Of a stretch of 64,000 nucleotides of DNA, positions 47,708 to 56,232 are shown piece by piece. This stretch comes from Vibrio astriarenae. GTDB taxonomy: Bacteria > Pseudomonadota > Gammaproteobacteria > Enterobacterales > Vibrionaceae. A model generated the notes under the pieces. The model had not been told where the DNA came from. It ran no database searches and worked only from the letters and a program-made list of their open reading frames with translations. The DNA lies in the NCBI RefSeq assembly GCF_010587385.1, contig NZ_CP047475.1, positions 1,550,001 through 1,614,000 on the forward strand, read 5' to 3'. A program made the translations under genes and the position numbers. How positions within the stretch are numbered: the first letter of the stretch is position 1; every line of letters begins with the position of its first letter.

Positions 47708-48352
47708 ATGAAGACCAACCTACTTTCAGTCGCCATTTTAGGTGCTCTAATATCCAATCTTTCTTGGGCAGATGCCGTGTATTTTGAGAAAGATGCCGAT
47801 GATGAGTATGACTATATTGACACGCCGGTTGCTAACCAGACCTTTGATCTCCTCGATGAGGATAGAGATGGCGTAATCAATGCCCGTGATATGTGCCCAG
47901 GCACACCCATTGGCGCTGAGATTAACAATGAAGGTTGCGGCACCATGTCTGCATCTCGCTCTCAAATGCAGATATACATCTTGTTTGCTAACGATTCAGA
48001 CGTGATAAGTTCGCCGTTTATGAATCAAATACGCGACATGGCGATGTTCCTTAAAGACTTCCCGCAAACCTCAATCGAATTGAAAGGGTATACCAGTAAA
48101 GTGGGTAGCGACGAATACAATTTAGATTTATCTAAGCGTCGCGCGACTTCCGCCAAAGTTGCACTGAAAAAATACGGTATCACAGACGATCGCATTAGAA
48201 TCGTTGGATTTGGTGAGTCTGAGCTCGTCGCTGAGGGTGATGAGGAGATCAGTCATGCACAAAACCGTCGTGTTGTTGCTACCGTCGTCGGGCTTGAAAA
48301 TGTAGTGGATATGGAATGGGATATCTACACCACCCTGCCACGGAAACGCTAA
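47708..48352 (+). CDS. OmpA-family protein with calcium-type repeat and peptidoglycan-binding domain
   Basis: Secreted protein of 214 residues. Order: signal peptide (about 1-21, ending SWA), a thrombospondin-3-like calcium motif (LLDEDRDGVINARDMCPGTP), then an OmpA C-terminal domain (IELKGYTSKVGSDEYNLDLSKRR, RIRIVGFGES, AQNRRVVATV) that holds peptidoglycan. It begins 1 nt after the TolC-like gene, so they are one operon. This pair usually accompanies a type I-secreted adhesin. Confidence 0.87.
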   Translation: MKTNLLSVAILGALISNLSWADAVYFEKDADDEYDYIDTPVANQTFDLLDEDRDGVINARDMCPGTPIGAEINNEGCGTMSASRSQMQIYILFANDSDVISSPFMNQIRDMAMFLKDFPQTSIELKGYTSKVGSDEYNLDLSKRRATSAKVALKKYGITDDRIRIVGFGESELVAEGDEEISHAQNRRVVATVVGLENVVDMEWDIYTTLPRKR

Positions 48353-48369
48353 TTGAACTTTTTATAGTT

Positions 48370-48393
48370 AATGCTCCTTCGGGAGCATTTTTG
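48370..48393 (+). terminator. Terminator after the OmpA-like gene
   Basis: Stem AATGCTCC / GGAGCATT with a TTCG tetraloop, followed by TTTTG. Confidence 0.9.
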
Positions 48394-48494
48394 TTTGGGG
48401 TAATTGTACACTTTGCGTATTCGCTTGATATTAAAAGTGCTATAGTGCGCACGTATTGAAGAATCATCTTCTAACTATTATTGAGAATTTCATA

Positions 48495-48845
48495 ATGACA
48501 AAACTGACTGACAATATCGAAGCTAATCTAGACCTTTTCATCAGCGAAACAAAAGAGACCGCAAAAGTTTGGGGCTTACGCAATGAAGATGGTTGGCTTG
48601 CAGTAGATTCAACAGAATTTGAAAACTCAGAGGTGATGCCGTTTTGGTCTAACGAAGCAGATGCAAAACTTCATAACGTAGAAGAATGGGCCGATTTTGA
48701 AGTTCTAGAAATTCCACTGGATATCTTTGTTGAAGATTGGCTAATTACCCTTGACGAAGATGGCGTTCTCGTTGGTCCAAACTGGAATGACAAGCTAGAA
48801 GGTAAAGAAGTTGAGCCAGCAGATATGGCGAAAAAATACCTGTAA
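48495..48845 (+). CDS. DUF2750 family protein
   Basis: Acidic soluble protein of 116 residues (MTKLTDNIEANLDLFISET, VWGLRNEDGWLAVDS, FWSNEADAKL, DWLITLDEDGVLVGPNW), matching the DUF2750 pattern; function unknown. The frame is open to 48456, but ATG 48495 follows GAGAATTTC and starts the conserved part. It is flanked by terminators and so forms a single transcript. Confidence 0.82.
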   Translation: MTKLTDNIEANLDLFISETKETAKVWGLRNEDGWLAVDSTEFENSEVMPFWSNEADAKLHNVEEWADFEVLEIPLDIFVEDWLITLDEDGVLVGPNWNDKLEGKEVEPADMAKKYL

Positions 48846-48867
48846 GGTCAATACCTGAACTTTTTCG

Positions 48868-48899
48868 AAGCCCAGAGATATCATGCTCTGGGCTTTTTG
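48868..48899 (+). terminator. Terminator after the DUF2750 gene
   Basis: Ten-base stem AAGCCCAGAG / CTCTGGGCTT with loop ATATCATG, then TTTG. Confidence 0.9.
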
Positions 48900-48938
48900 T
48901 TTCTATTGGTTCCAAAATACTGATATAACAATAGAAAC
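48899..48938. repeat. Inverted repeat in front of modF
   Basis: GTTTCTATTG (48899-48908) and CAATAGAAAC (48929-48938) are perfect complements 20 nt apart. A second overlapping pair, ATTGGTT / AACCAAT, uses part of the same bases. It lies 19 bp before the modF ATG and could be an operator or a leader hairpin. Confidence 0.4.
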
Positions 48939-48956
48939 CAATGGAGAACGTCACGT

Positions 48957-50420
48957 ATGGAAATTTGTCTCAACAACGTCCAAATCAAATCTGATACTGC
49001 AACACTCATCATTGACCAATGGAAAGTAAACGACAGTGAAAGCTGGGCTCTTTTCTGCTGTGACAGTTCCCCACTCTCCTCTCTCATTGATGTCCTTACC
49101 GATGCAAACCATGACCTAGATGTTGATGGCGATGTGTTCTGTTCCCGAGACATAAAACAAGTCTCTCTTCGCGAACAGCAACTCTTGCTTGAGGAGGAAA
49201 TCGCTAATGATGACACCGACTATCTTGATAGAGTTGACCACGGGCGCACCGTCCAGCACCTGGTGATGGAAAGTAGTGTTGATACCACCCGATATGAACA
49301 ACTGATTAATGAACTCGACCTCACATCATTAACTGGTGTTGGATTTAGAGCTCTATCTACAGGGGAAAGCAGACGAGTTCTAATAGCAAAAGCGTTAGCT
49401 TCACAGCCCAGTGGCTTAATCTTAGTCGACCCCTTCGCCGGACTAGATCAAGAACATCGCGCCAGTCTAAAGGATTATTTGCACACTCAACATGCATCAA
49501 TCCCCATCATTTGCTGCTTTTCTCGCTTTGAAGATATTCCAGACTGGGTCGACAAAATAGCACTGTTTGGTAATAACACGATACAGGACATATTCTCTGC
49601 TGATGAATGGCAGACTAATGACGTCGTCCAGAATTTGATCAATCAATCTCAGCGTCAAACCGAGCAAATTCAACAGGCACTTGCCAAGCATCGTCACAAG
49701 CCCGATTCAAACAGCACTCTATTCAAAATAGTCGATGGCCATGTTGCCTATTCAGACAAAACGATTTTCACTGGATTAAATTGGCAAATCGACACACACC
49801 AGCATTGGCAAGTCAAAGGCCCTAATGGTTGTGGAAAGAGCACATTGCTTGGCCTAATTTTTGGTGACCACCCGCAATGCTACAGCAACGACATCCATAT
49901 TTTTGGCTATCAACGTGGAAGTGGAGAAACTATTTGGGAAATTAAGCAGCAAATTGGCATGGTATCTTCATCTTTGCATTTGCAATATCGTGTTAGTTGC
50001 TCAACGTTACAAGCCGTGATATCTGGGTATTATGATTCTATCGGGCTTTATTCACAGCCGACTAAAGAGCAAATCAAGTCAGCAAATGAATGGTTAGATA
50101 TTCTCCACTTAAGTGAGCATAGTAATACACCGTTTAGGCAGCTTGATTATGCTCAACAGCGCTTGGTTTTGTTAGCGCGAGCACTCATCAAACAACCCAA
50201 GCTTCTGATTTTGGACGAACCCTATCAAGGCCTCGACTACCTTGGTAGAACACTCTTTATGAATGCCGTTCAGTACTTAGTCAAGAACAGTCTCTGCCAA
50301 GTCCTTTACGTCTCTCATTACGATGAGGATAAAATAGAGGGTATTAACAATATTCTTAGCTTTAGTTTCAATGAAACACTAAAATGCTACCAAGCGACAA
50401 TCAGTCAATTCGATGACTAA
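48957..50420 (+). CDS. modF: ModF-like protein with two ABC ATPase domains
   Basis: Cytoplasmic protein of 487 residues with two ABC domains. The second is complete: Walker A VKGPNGCGKSTLLGLIFG, Walker B LLILDEPYQGLD and the switch histidine in LYVSHYDED. The first keeps a signature (LSTGESRRVLIAKAL) and a Walker B remnant (LILVDPFAGLD, lacking the catalytic Glu), but no Walker A glycine/lysine motif is visible where WALFCCDSSPLSS stands. ModF is linked to molybdenum genes in E. coli, but its role is unclear and no mod genes lie nearby. It overlaps the next gene by 8 nt. Confidence 0.85.
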   Translation: MEICLNNVQIKSDTATLIIDQWKVNDSESWALFCCDSSPLSSLIDVLTDANHDLDVDGDVFCSRDIKQVSLREQQLLLEEEIANDDTDYLDRVDHGRTVQHLVMESSVDTTRYEQLINELDLTSLTGVGFRALSTGESRRVLIAKALASQPSGLILVDPFAGLDQEHRASLKDYLHTQHASIPIICCFSRFEDIPDWVDKIALFGNNTIQDIFSADEWQTNDVVQNLINQSQRQTEQIQQALAKHRHKPDSNSTLFKIVDGHVAYSDKTIFTGLNWQIDTHQHWQVKGPNGCGKSTLLGLIFGDHPQCYSNDIHIFGYQRGSGETIWEIKQQIGMVSSSLHLQYRVSCSTLQAVISGYYDSIGLYSQPTKEQIKSANEWLDILHLSEHSNTPFRQLDYAQQRLVLLARALIKQPKLLILDEPYQGLDYLGRTLFMNAVQYLVKNSLCQVLYVSHYDEDKIEGINNILSFSFNETLKCYQATISQFDD

Positions 50421-51237
50421 AACAACTCTAGAGCATAACATGCAAAAGCCTGATATTAGATTCGTGGCGTCAGATATGGACGGCACGCTCCTAGACCAGT
50501 ACGGTCGTCTTCACCCTGAAACCTTCAATATCATTCAGCAACTTTCTCAAAAGGGTATCCTCTTCTCTGCAGCTTCAGGTCGTCAATATCACAGCCTGCA
50601 AGACACCTTTGCGCCAGTCAAAGACGAGATACTTTATATCGCTGAGAATGGTACGCTTGTGATGTATCAAGATAAGGAACTCTATAGTTGCACCATGCCT
50701 AAGCATGAAATTGTCGATATCGTTCATGCAGCGAGAAGTATCAAAGGCGCATACATTGTTCTTTGCGGCAAACGCTCCGCCTACATTGAGACGCAAGCAC
50801 CTAAGGCACTAGACGAGATACAGAAGTATTATCACCAATGTGAGTATGTGACTGACCTATTAGACGTCGAGGACGACTTTATCAAAGTCGCTATTTGTCA
50901 TTTCGACGGCACGGAAGAGTGGGTAAACCCAGTGATGTCTGAGAAATTCTCGAGCTCTCACCAAGTGGTTGTCAGTGCAAAGATTTGGCTGGATGTAATG
51001 AATGCCGAAGCGTCAAAAGGGGCTGCCATCACGCACTTACACAACACCATGAACTTTGGTCGGGAGCAATCAATGGCATTTGGGGATTACCTCAATGATC
51101 TCGAGATGCTGCAAGTTTGCGATTATTCTTATGCAATGGAGAACGCACACAACAAAGTGAAACAAGTCGCAAAATATACCGCGCCCAGTAATACCGAGTC
51201 AGGCGTAATTACGACCATTAAGTCACTGCTTCTTTAA
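50413..51237 (+). CDS. Cof-type HAD-IIB sugar/nucleotide phosphatase
   Basis: Cytoplasmic HAD phosphatase of 274 residues. Motif I SDMDGTLLD, motif II SAASGR, motif III with the lysine in NAEASKGAAITHL, and motif IV FGDYLNDLEML are all present, with a C2-type cap between them. Members dephosphorylate sugar phosphates or cofactors; the substrate is unknown. ATG 50413 overlaps modF; ATG 50440 is a possible alternative start. A terminator follows. Confidence 0.87.
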   Translation: MTKTTLEHNMQKPDIRFVASDMDGTLLDQYGRLHPETFNIIQQLSQKGILFSAASGRQYHSLQDTFAPVKDEILYIAENGTLVMYQDKELYSCTMPKHEIVDIVHAARSIKGAYIVLCGKRSAYIETQAPKALDEIQKYYHQCEYVTDLLDVEDDFIKVAICHFDGTEEWVNPVMSEKFSSSHQVVVSAKIWLDVMNAEASKGAAITHLHNTMNFGREQSMAFGDYLNDLEMLQVCDYSYAMENAHNKVKQVAKYTAPSNTESGVITTIKSLLL

Positions 51238-51243
51238 ACGAAT

Positions 51244-51271
51244 AAGAGTCGCACTCAGCGACTCTTTTCTT
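51244..51271 (+). terminator. Terminator after the HAD phosphatase gene
   Basis: Nine-base stem AAGAGTCGC / GCGACTCTT with loop ACTCA, followed by TTCTTT. Confidence 0.85.
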
Positions 51272-51291
51272 TGGTGTGTGGAGTAAACGGG

Positions 51292-51975
51292 TTAGAGCTT
51301 AGCGTCTAACTCTTCCATCACTGTCGATTTGTTGTCTAGGTAGCTATGTAAGCCCTCTGAACGTAAATGACATGACGGGCAATCACCACAACCATCACCA
51401 ATGACACCGTTGTAACAAGTCAATGTCTGCTCTCGAACCAATTGCAATGCATCGTACTTATCAGCAAGAGCCCATGTTTCTGCTTTATTAAGCCACATTA
51501 AAGGAGTAACAATCTCCAGTTGACGGTCCATACCCTTAACAAGCGCATCATTCATCGATTTGACGAACTCGTCACGGCAGTCAGGGTAGCCGGAAAAGTC
51601 AGTCTCACACACACCGGTGATAACCGCTTGTGCGCCAATCTGATAGGCGTAGATGCCCGCTAACGTAAGGAATAGGATATTGCGCCCAGGAACAAAAGAG
51701 TTTGGCAAGCCATTCTCTTGCAGCTCGTGAGACACTGGAATGTCATCGCGTGTGAGTGAGCTGATTGCTAACTCATTTAACAGGCCTACATCCATCACCT
51801 TATGAGCTTTAACACCCAATGAAGTCGCAAGTTTTTGAGCCACTTCAATTTCTAACTTATGACGTTGACCGTAATCAAACGTAATCGCGTGTACTTCATC
51901 ATACTGTTTGAGGGCTTGTACTAAGCAAGTCGTAGAATCTTGTCCACCACTAAAAACGACAACGGCTTTTTTCAT
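51292..51975 (-). CDS. queC: 7-cyano-7-deazaguanine synthase QueC
   Basis: ATP-dependent enzyme of 227 residues that makes preQ0 in the queuosine pathway. The PP-loop [17 protein letters not shown] and the zinc site [19 protein letters not shown] are present. The frame extends to 51993, but ATG 51975 follows GTAGGGA and begins the usual [11 protein letters not shown]. It lies 10 nt downstream of queE, with which it forms an operon. Confidence 0.94.
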   Translation of the reverse strand: MKKAVVVFSGGQDSTTCLVQALKQYDEVHAITFDYGQRHKLEIEVAQKLATSLGVKAHKVMDVGLLNELAISSLTRDDIPVSHELQENGLPNSFVPGRNILFLTLAGIYAYQIGAQAVITGVCETDFSGYPDCRDEFVKSMNDALVKGMDRQLEIVTPLMWLNKAETWALADKYDALQLVREQTLTCYNGVIGDGCGDCPSCHLRSEGLHSYLDNKSTVMEELDAKL

Positions 51976-51985
51976 TTCCCTACCC

Positions 51986-52654
51986 CTATGCAATGCTTAA
52001 GTATTTGTGTGTCTGAATGGAGAGTCGCCAGTTTCTTTCAATACACGTATCAATACAGAGCTCTGTTGCTCTTGCTTTTTGACTAATCGGTTGTAGTGCG
52101 ATGATCACATCAGAACGAAGCTCTACATCACTAATCAACTCATCCAGCTGTTCAATATCTTTGCTCGTTCCAACTGGGTGTTTGATCTCGTTGGCACGAC
52201 GCAGAGCAGACTCTAGGACGGGCAGCTTGCCCTTCATAGCGATCTTGGGTGACACTGTCACGTAGGTGGCATCTGTGGTTCGGATCTCACTAGTTCCGCT
52301 CGTCTCAATCTGGCATTGACAACCCATCGCTTCAAAAGCTGATGCCAGTGGAACAAGATCATAGATACAAGGTTCACCGCCAGTGATCACAATGTGCTTT
52401 GCATTAAAGCCCTGCTGGCGATAGATAGCGACCAACTCTTCCGCGCTGGCCTTACACCACGTTTCTGAGTCCTGCTGCTTTGCGATGATTTCGCCAAAGT
52501 TTGTTTCGTGTTGCGGTTCTGCCAACCAAGTCTGCTTAGTGTCACACCAAGCACACCCAACAGGACACTCTTGCAGTCGAATAAAGACAGAAGGCACACC
52601 GGTAAAGCTGCCTTCCCCCTGAATCGTTTCGAAGATTTCGTTGAGCTTGTACAA
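51986..52654 (-). CDS. queE: 7-carboxy-7-deazaguanine synthase QueE
   Basis: Radical SAM enzyme of 222 residues that forms the deazaguanine ring. It has [47 protein letters not shown] N-terminus, in which the CxxxCxxC cluster motif (CPVGCAWC) is intact, then [12 protein letters not shown] for SAM binding. No preQ1 riboswitch was recognised upstream. Confidence 0.93.
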   Translation of the reverse strand: MYKLNEIFETIQGEGSFTGVPSVFIRLQECPVGCAWCDTKQTWLAEPQHETNFGEIIAKQQDSETWCKASAEELVAIYRQQGFNAKHIVITGGEPCIYDLVPLASAFEAMGCQCQIETSGTSEIRTTDATYVTVSPKIAMKGKLPVLESALRRANEIKHPVGTSKDIEQLDELISDVELRSDVIIALQPISQKARATELCIDTCIERNWRLSIQTHKYLSIA

Positions 52655-52731
52655 GGCTCACTCCATTCATACTGAAATAATGCCCTGAAAGATAAAGGAG
52701 CGAGGATATAAGGTCAACTCACCAGGGCCTG

Positions 52732-54153
52732 TTAAGCCGATCTATTTTTTACTTTCAAGGCAATAAGCGATGGAATATAGATTAATGTCAAAATTAACGG
52801 CATGAAGGCAATTTCAACCATTAATGCCAGCAAAGCATGTGATGACACACGTTGGTGGAGGTATTCTGATAAGAAGTAACCGACAACGATAGCAAATAGA
52901 CTCAAAACAGGGTTGATCTTCGCCTTTGCTAATGGGCGATTGCGAAATACCAACATAAGCAGTAATACCATCGCCGATACCGCTGCTACCTGCAGCAGTG
53001 ACGTCGCATACCACTTAGAAGCAAAGACCGATGCGCACAGAGTTAACACACACCATGCCGTTTTGGTTTGTGTTATTTTCGCAAGCTGAGTGTTTTGCTG
53101 TACCGCTAATTTAAAGAAGTGTCTTGTAATTAAGCTACCCAAAAGAGCACCAAACACAATATCAGTAATGAAGACTTGATATTGTAAGAACATACCAAGA
53201 CAGGCTAATGTCATTGCAGCCATGCTTAGGTAAAGAGTGACTCGATTAACAGAGACCAAATAGAGCAAGAATGTCGCGGTAGCGAAGAGTAATGCTGCCC
53301 GAACCGAAGGGAAACTCAAGCCAATGTTTTGCTCAGATATTAGGCCAAGAAATTGACCAGGGGCTGGCAAAGCAAAGCCAAACTTTGCCACCACCGCCAT
53401 CAAAACAGTAATGAGTTGTATGAACAACAGCTTTTGAGTGAGTTGCACCCCACCTTTCCAACCCGCGATAATCAAGCTGAAACCTAGAGCTACGGGTGAC
53501 AAAATAAGGTTACTCAGTACCACTATTCCACCCAAGAATGCTTTGAGTAACGTATACTTCTCACTCAGTGTTTGTAAGGCGCTTAGTATAAGAAACTCAA
53601 CCCTTTGCCATGAGTTGCTGTGATCAATAAGGTTATCAACATATTCGATAGGATAAGATTGGGTTTCATGAACCCATTGAATAATGGCGGGCCACTGTTC
53701 TGGATAACGGTACTCATCAGGGTTAACCAACGGAGTTTCCACAGCCATGACATACCGTACCTCGATACCAAAATGAGGAGCAAACCACGCTGGCATCGAT
53801 TTCCCTTTTAGCGCTTCACTGCTTGTAAAAGCTACCACTTTAGATTGCGGCACACACTCATAAACAACCGCAGTATCGGTAAACCCAAGTTTTCTTACCG
53901 GTTCAACAACCAGCCCAGCTTCTTCCCATGTTTCCCGCTGAGCTGTTAGCCGTGGGTCTTCTCCGTTTGATATGGTACCACCCGGAAGAGAGAGTTTTCG
54001 ACTGAAAATCTCTTCAACCATCACAAGCTTGTTGTCAGCGTGAACAATACACAACGAACCTCGAACACCGGCAGGGAGCTTATCTTCCTGAGCTTGAGCA
54101 GCCGTTGGCGGAAAAACGGCACAAACCAACGCTATCCATAGCAATCGAATCAA
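52732..54153 (-). CDS. Exported Nudix hydrolase fused to a PAP2-like membrane domain
   Basis: Predicted 473-residue fusion. A signal peptide (about 1-22, ending AAQA) is followed by a Nudix domain whose box at ~59-81 fits GX5EX7REUXEEXGU (GTISNGE ... RETWEEAGL). After ~200 residues the rest is membrane, with about eight helices. The region FPSVRAALLFATATFLLYLV and ITDIVFGALLGSL occupies the place of the PAP2 phosphatase motifs, but the family histidines are absent, so that domain may be inactive or differ in role. TTG start with AGAGGTGA upstream. A periplasmic Nudix site is unusual. No substrate can be named. Confidence 0.8.
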   Translation of the reverse strand: MIRLLWIALVCAVFPPTAAQAQEDKLPAGVRGSLCIVHADNKLVMVEEIFSRKLSLPGGTISNGEDPRLTAQRETWEEAGLVVEPVRKLGFTDTAVVYECVPQSKVVAFTSSEALKGKSMPAWFAPHFGIEVRYVMAVETPLVNPDEYRYPEQWPAIIQWVHETQSYPIEYVDNLIDHSNSWQRVEFLILSALQTLSEKYTLLKAFLGGIVVLSNLILSPVALGFSLIIAGWKGGVQLTQKLLFIQLITVLMAVVAKFGFALPAPGQFLGLISEQNIGLSFPSVRAALLFATATFLLYLVSVNRVTLYLSMAAMTLACLGMFLQYQVFITDIVFGALLGSLITRHFFKLAVQQNTQLAKITQTKTAWCVLTLCASVFASKWYATSLLQVAAVSAMVLLLMLVFRNRPLAKAKINPVLSLFAIVVGYFLSEYLHQRVSSHALLALMVEIAFMPLILTLIYIPSLIALKVKNRSA

Positions 54154-54174
54154 AATTCACCTCTAATTAATGAC

Positions 54175-54663
54175 TTAATTTTTTTCGGTCAATGGTTTCA
54201 CCAAACAATGGATATGGTTTTCAAATCCAAATTGGCGATAAAAGCTTACCGCAGCCTGATTTTTGTCCCACACTTCCACAAACATAAATTTAGCACCATA
54301 GTCACGAAACTCGCACTCAATACGCTTCATTAAGGCTTGGGCAATACCCCCTTTTCTGTGTTGGACATCGACATACAACTCATCGGCGCTTCCCATTAAC
54401 ACAGGTTGGCTTACGGGAGATTGATACTGGCCAAAGTAGCCGGACACAAAACCCACAACATGGTCATCGCACATAGCGACATATACCAAACACTCGGGAT
54501 GCTCAAGGTAGTGAGCAATTGACTTCTCTATATGCTCCGCTGGCTTAAATAGTTCCGGTGCGATTTGATGATGTTCATCATGTAGGTCATACATCATTTC
54601 ATTGAGTTCTTCTAAATCATCAAAGCGAGCGGATCGAATGATGAAGTTACTTTGTTCTGACAT
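54175..54663 (-). CDS. GNAT family N-acetyltransferase
   Basis: Cytoplasmic acyl-CoA-dependent acetyltransferase of about 162 residues: FIIRSARFDDLEELNEMMYDL N-terminal pattern, the CoA loop VDVQHRKGGIAQALMKRIE and SFYRQFGFE near the end. The substrate is unknown. ATG 54663 and ATG 54675 are both possible; either overlaps the end of the P-loop kinase gene, so the two are co-translated. The downstream neighbour is the Nudix fusion, 22 nt away. Confidence 0.85.
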   Translation of the reverse strand: MSEQSNFIIRSARFDDLEELNEMMYDLHDEHHQIAPELFKPAEHIEKSIAHYLEHPECLVYVAMCDDHVVGFVSGYFGQYQSPVSQPVLMGSADELYVDVQHRKGGIAQALMKRIECEFRDYGAKFMFVEVWDKNQAAVSFYRQFGFENHIHCLVKPLTEKN

Positions 54664-55117
54664 CGGTTTGCTCATGAGTATAGAAAGTGTGTTTGACGAA
54701 ATGTTTCCAACGCTTTGGGATGGAATACCACTTCCGCTCCATTGCCATGATCGTTGTCTCTGGCACATCATGGATAGAGTTAAAGCCGCCATTTACCTCG
54801 ATAATTTCAATCTTCTTACCACACTGTTTTGCCATTTTTACGTACGGTTCAATTTCCCATTTTTGAACGAAAGTGTTCGAAACAATCACGCACTCTCCGC
54901 GACTCAGGGCATCTCGTGTCACTCGTTGACACCAGCCGTGAGCATCCAATAGCTGATTGACGTCGAACGTATATCTTCCCTGCTCATCGATGAAAAACAT
55001 ATCCGCTTCAAAGTGCTGACACCCAAGCTCTAGTGATAAATGTTGGGCCAAGGTTGATTTTCCAGCACCGGGTAAACCCCGAATTAATATTAGTGCGGCT
55101 CTATCTTGTTGATACAT
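54647..55117 (-). CDS. P-loop kinase-like protein (AAA_33 / N4BP2-type)
   Basis: Soluble nucleotide-binding protein of 156 residues with Walker A ILIRGLPGAGKSTLAQHL, FEADMFF (the DxxF-type motif of polynucleotide or small-molecule kinases) and SRGECVIVSNTFVQKWEIEPYV. It resembles the N4BP2-like kinase subgroup; substrate unknown. It overlaps the GNAT gene at its 3' end. Because the GNAT, kinase and Nudix genes are stacked in the same direction, they may form one operon. Confidence 0.78.
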   Translation of the reverse strand: MYQQDRAALILIRGLPGAGKSTLAQHLSLELGCQHFEADMFFIDEQGRYTFDVNQLLDAHGWCQRVTRDALSRGECVIVSNTFVQKWEIEPYVKMAKQCGKKIEIIEVNGGFNSIHDVPETTIMAMERKWYSIPKRWKHFVKHTFYTHEQTDVRTK

Positions 55118-55203
55118 AGTCAGTCATAACAATAAGGATAACGAAATGATTTAGATAATATGTGATTTAGCTATCGACATAAATCACAGTTTGCGATAAG
55201 TTT

Positions 55204-55219
55204 GGATGTATAGACGTCC
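55204..55219 (+). promoter_or_regulatory. Predicted tandem MetJ box upstream of metA
   Basis: GGATGTAT (5 of 8) and AGACGTCC (7 of 8) are two adjacent copies of the AGACGTCT met-box. They lie about 22 bp before the metA start codon, which fits repression by MetJ with SAM. Confidence 0.55.
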
Positions 55220-55240
55220 AAAAGCTTAGGGAGTAAAGCT

Positions 55241-56182
55241 GTGCCAATCAAGATACCTGACCAATTACCTGCCTCCGATGTACTGCGCAACGAAAACATT
55301 TTCGTTATGCCAGAGACGCGTGCCTCCACTCAGGAAATTCGTCCTCTCAAAGTTCTCATTTTAAACTTGATGCCCAAGAAGATTGAAACCGAGACGCAAT
55401 TCTTAAGACTTTTATCCAACAGCCCACTTCAGGTGGATGTCGAACTACTGCGTATCGATAATAGACCGAGTAAGAATACCCCTGAAGAGCACTTGGATAC
55501 CTTCTATCGCCAGTTTGAAATGGTAAAAGATCGTAATTTCGATGGTTTGATCATCACTGGTGCACCTCTAGGCCTTGTCCAATTTGAAGATGTGCTTTAC
55601 TGGGAACACCTCCAAACCATCATGAACTGGGCAAAGCAACATGTCACATCTACGCTCTATGTTTGTTGGGCTGCTCAAGCTGGTCTTAAACTGCTTTACG
55701 ATTTACCAAAACGAACGCGTAAAGAAAAGCTATCGGGTGTCTACCATCATGAAATTCACCACCCTTTCCATCCGATTTTGCGTGGTTTCGATGATACGTT
55801 CCTAGCACCACATTCACGTTATGCTGATTTCTCGCCGCAATATCTCGAAGAGCATACGGACTTAGACATCCTCGCGACCTCTGATGTTGCTGGCGTCTAT
55901 TTGGCTGCTACCAAGGACAAACGAAATGTCTTTGTCACTGGTCACCCAGAGTACGATGCATTGACACTACACAATGAATACACCCGTGACCTCGGTGAAG
56001 GTATGGAGCCTGCGATTCCAGTTAACTACTATCCGAATAACTGCCCAGACAATAAGCCAAATGCAAGTTGGCGTAGCCACGGTCATTTGCTCTTCTCCAA
56101 CTGGCTCAATTATTGTGTATATCAACAAACACCGTATGATCTTGACCAGTTTAGTGAAGCAAACTTCACAAAAGACGATTAA
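55241..56182 (+). CDS. metA: Homoserine O-succinyltransferase MetA
   Basis: Cytoplasmic enzyme of 313 residues, first step of methionine synthesis, using succinyl-CoA. It shows [23 protein letters not shown] at the start, the nucleophile cysteine in [19 protein letters not shown], the [26 protein letters not shown] block and [13 protein letters not shown] with the catalytic His/Glu region. It starts with GTG preceded by GGGAG. A MetJ box lies just upstream. Confidence 0.94.
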   Translation: MPIKIPDQLPASDVLRNENIFVMPETRASTQEIRPLKVLILNLMPKKIETETQFLRLLSNSPLQVDVELLRIDNRPSKNTPEEHLDTFYRQFEMVKDRNFDGLIITGAPLGLVQFEDVLYWEHLQTIMNWAKQHVTSTLYVCWAAQAGLKLLYDLPKRTRKEKLSGVYHHEIHHPFHPILRGFDDTFLAPHSRYADFSPQYLEEHTDLDILATSDVAGVYLAATKDKRNVFVTGHPEYDALTLHNEYTRDLGEGMEPAIPVNYYPNNCPDNKPNASWRSHGHLLFSNWLNYCVYQQTPYDLDQFSEANFTKDD

Positions 56183-56188
56183 TCAAAA

Positions 56189-56212
56189 AAGGGATGCCAC
56201 TTGGCATCCCTT
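56189..56212 (-). terminator. Terminator between metA and the BCCT transporter gene
   Basis: Ten-base stem AAGGGATGCC / GGCATCCCTT with loop ACTT. On the minus strand it is followed by TTTTGATT, which serves the transporter; the plus-strand T run is poor. Confidence 0.85.
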
Positions 56213-56232
56213 CTCAATCACAGAAAGAGAAG

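Noticed and set aside
52655..52731. Possible preQ1 riboswitch before queE
   Set aside because: Only a loose GCCCTG/CAGGGC pair exists; no preQ1-I or preQ1-II core could be recognised in 77 bases.
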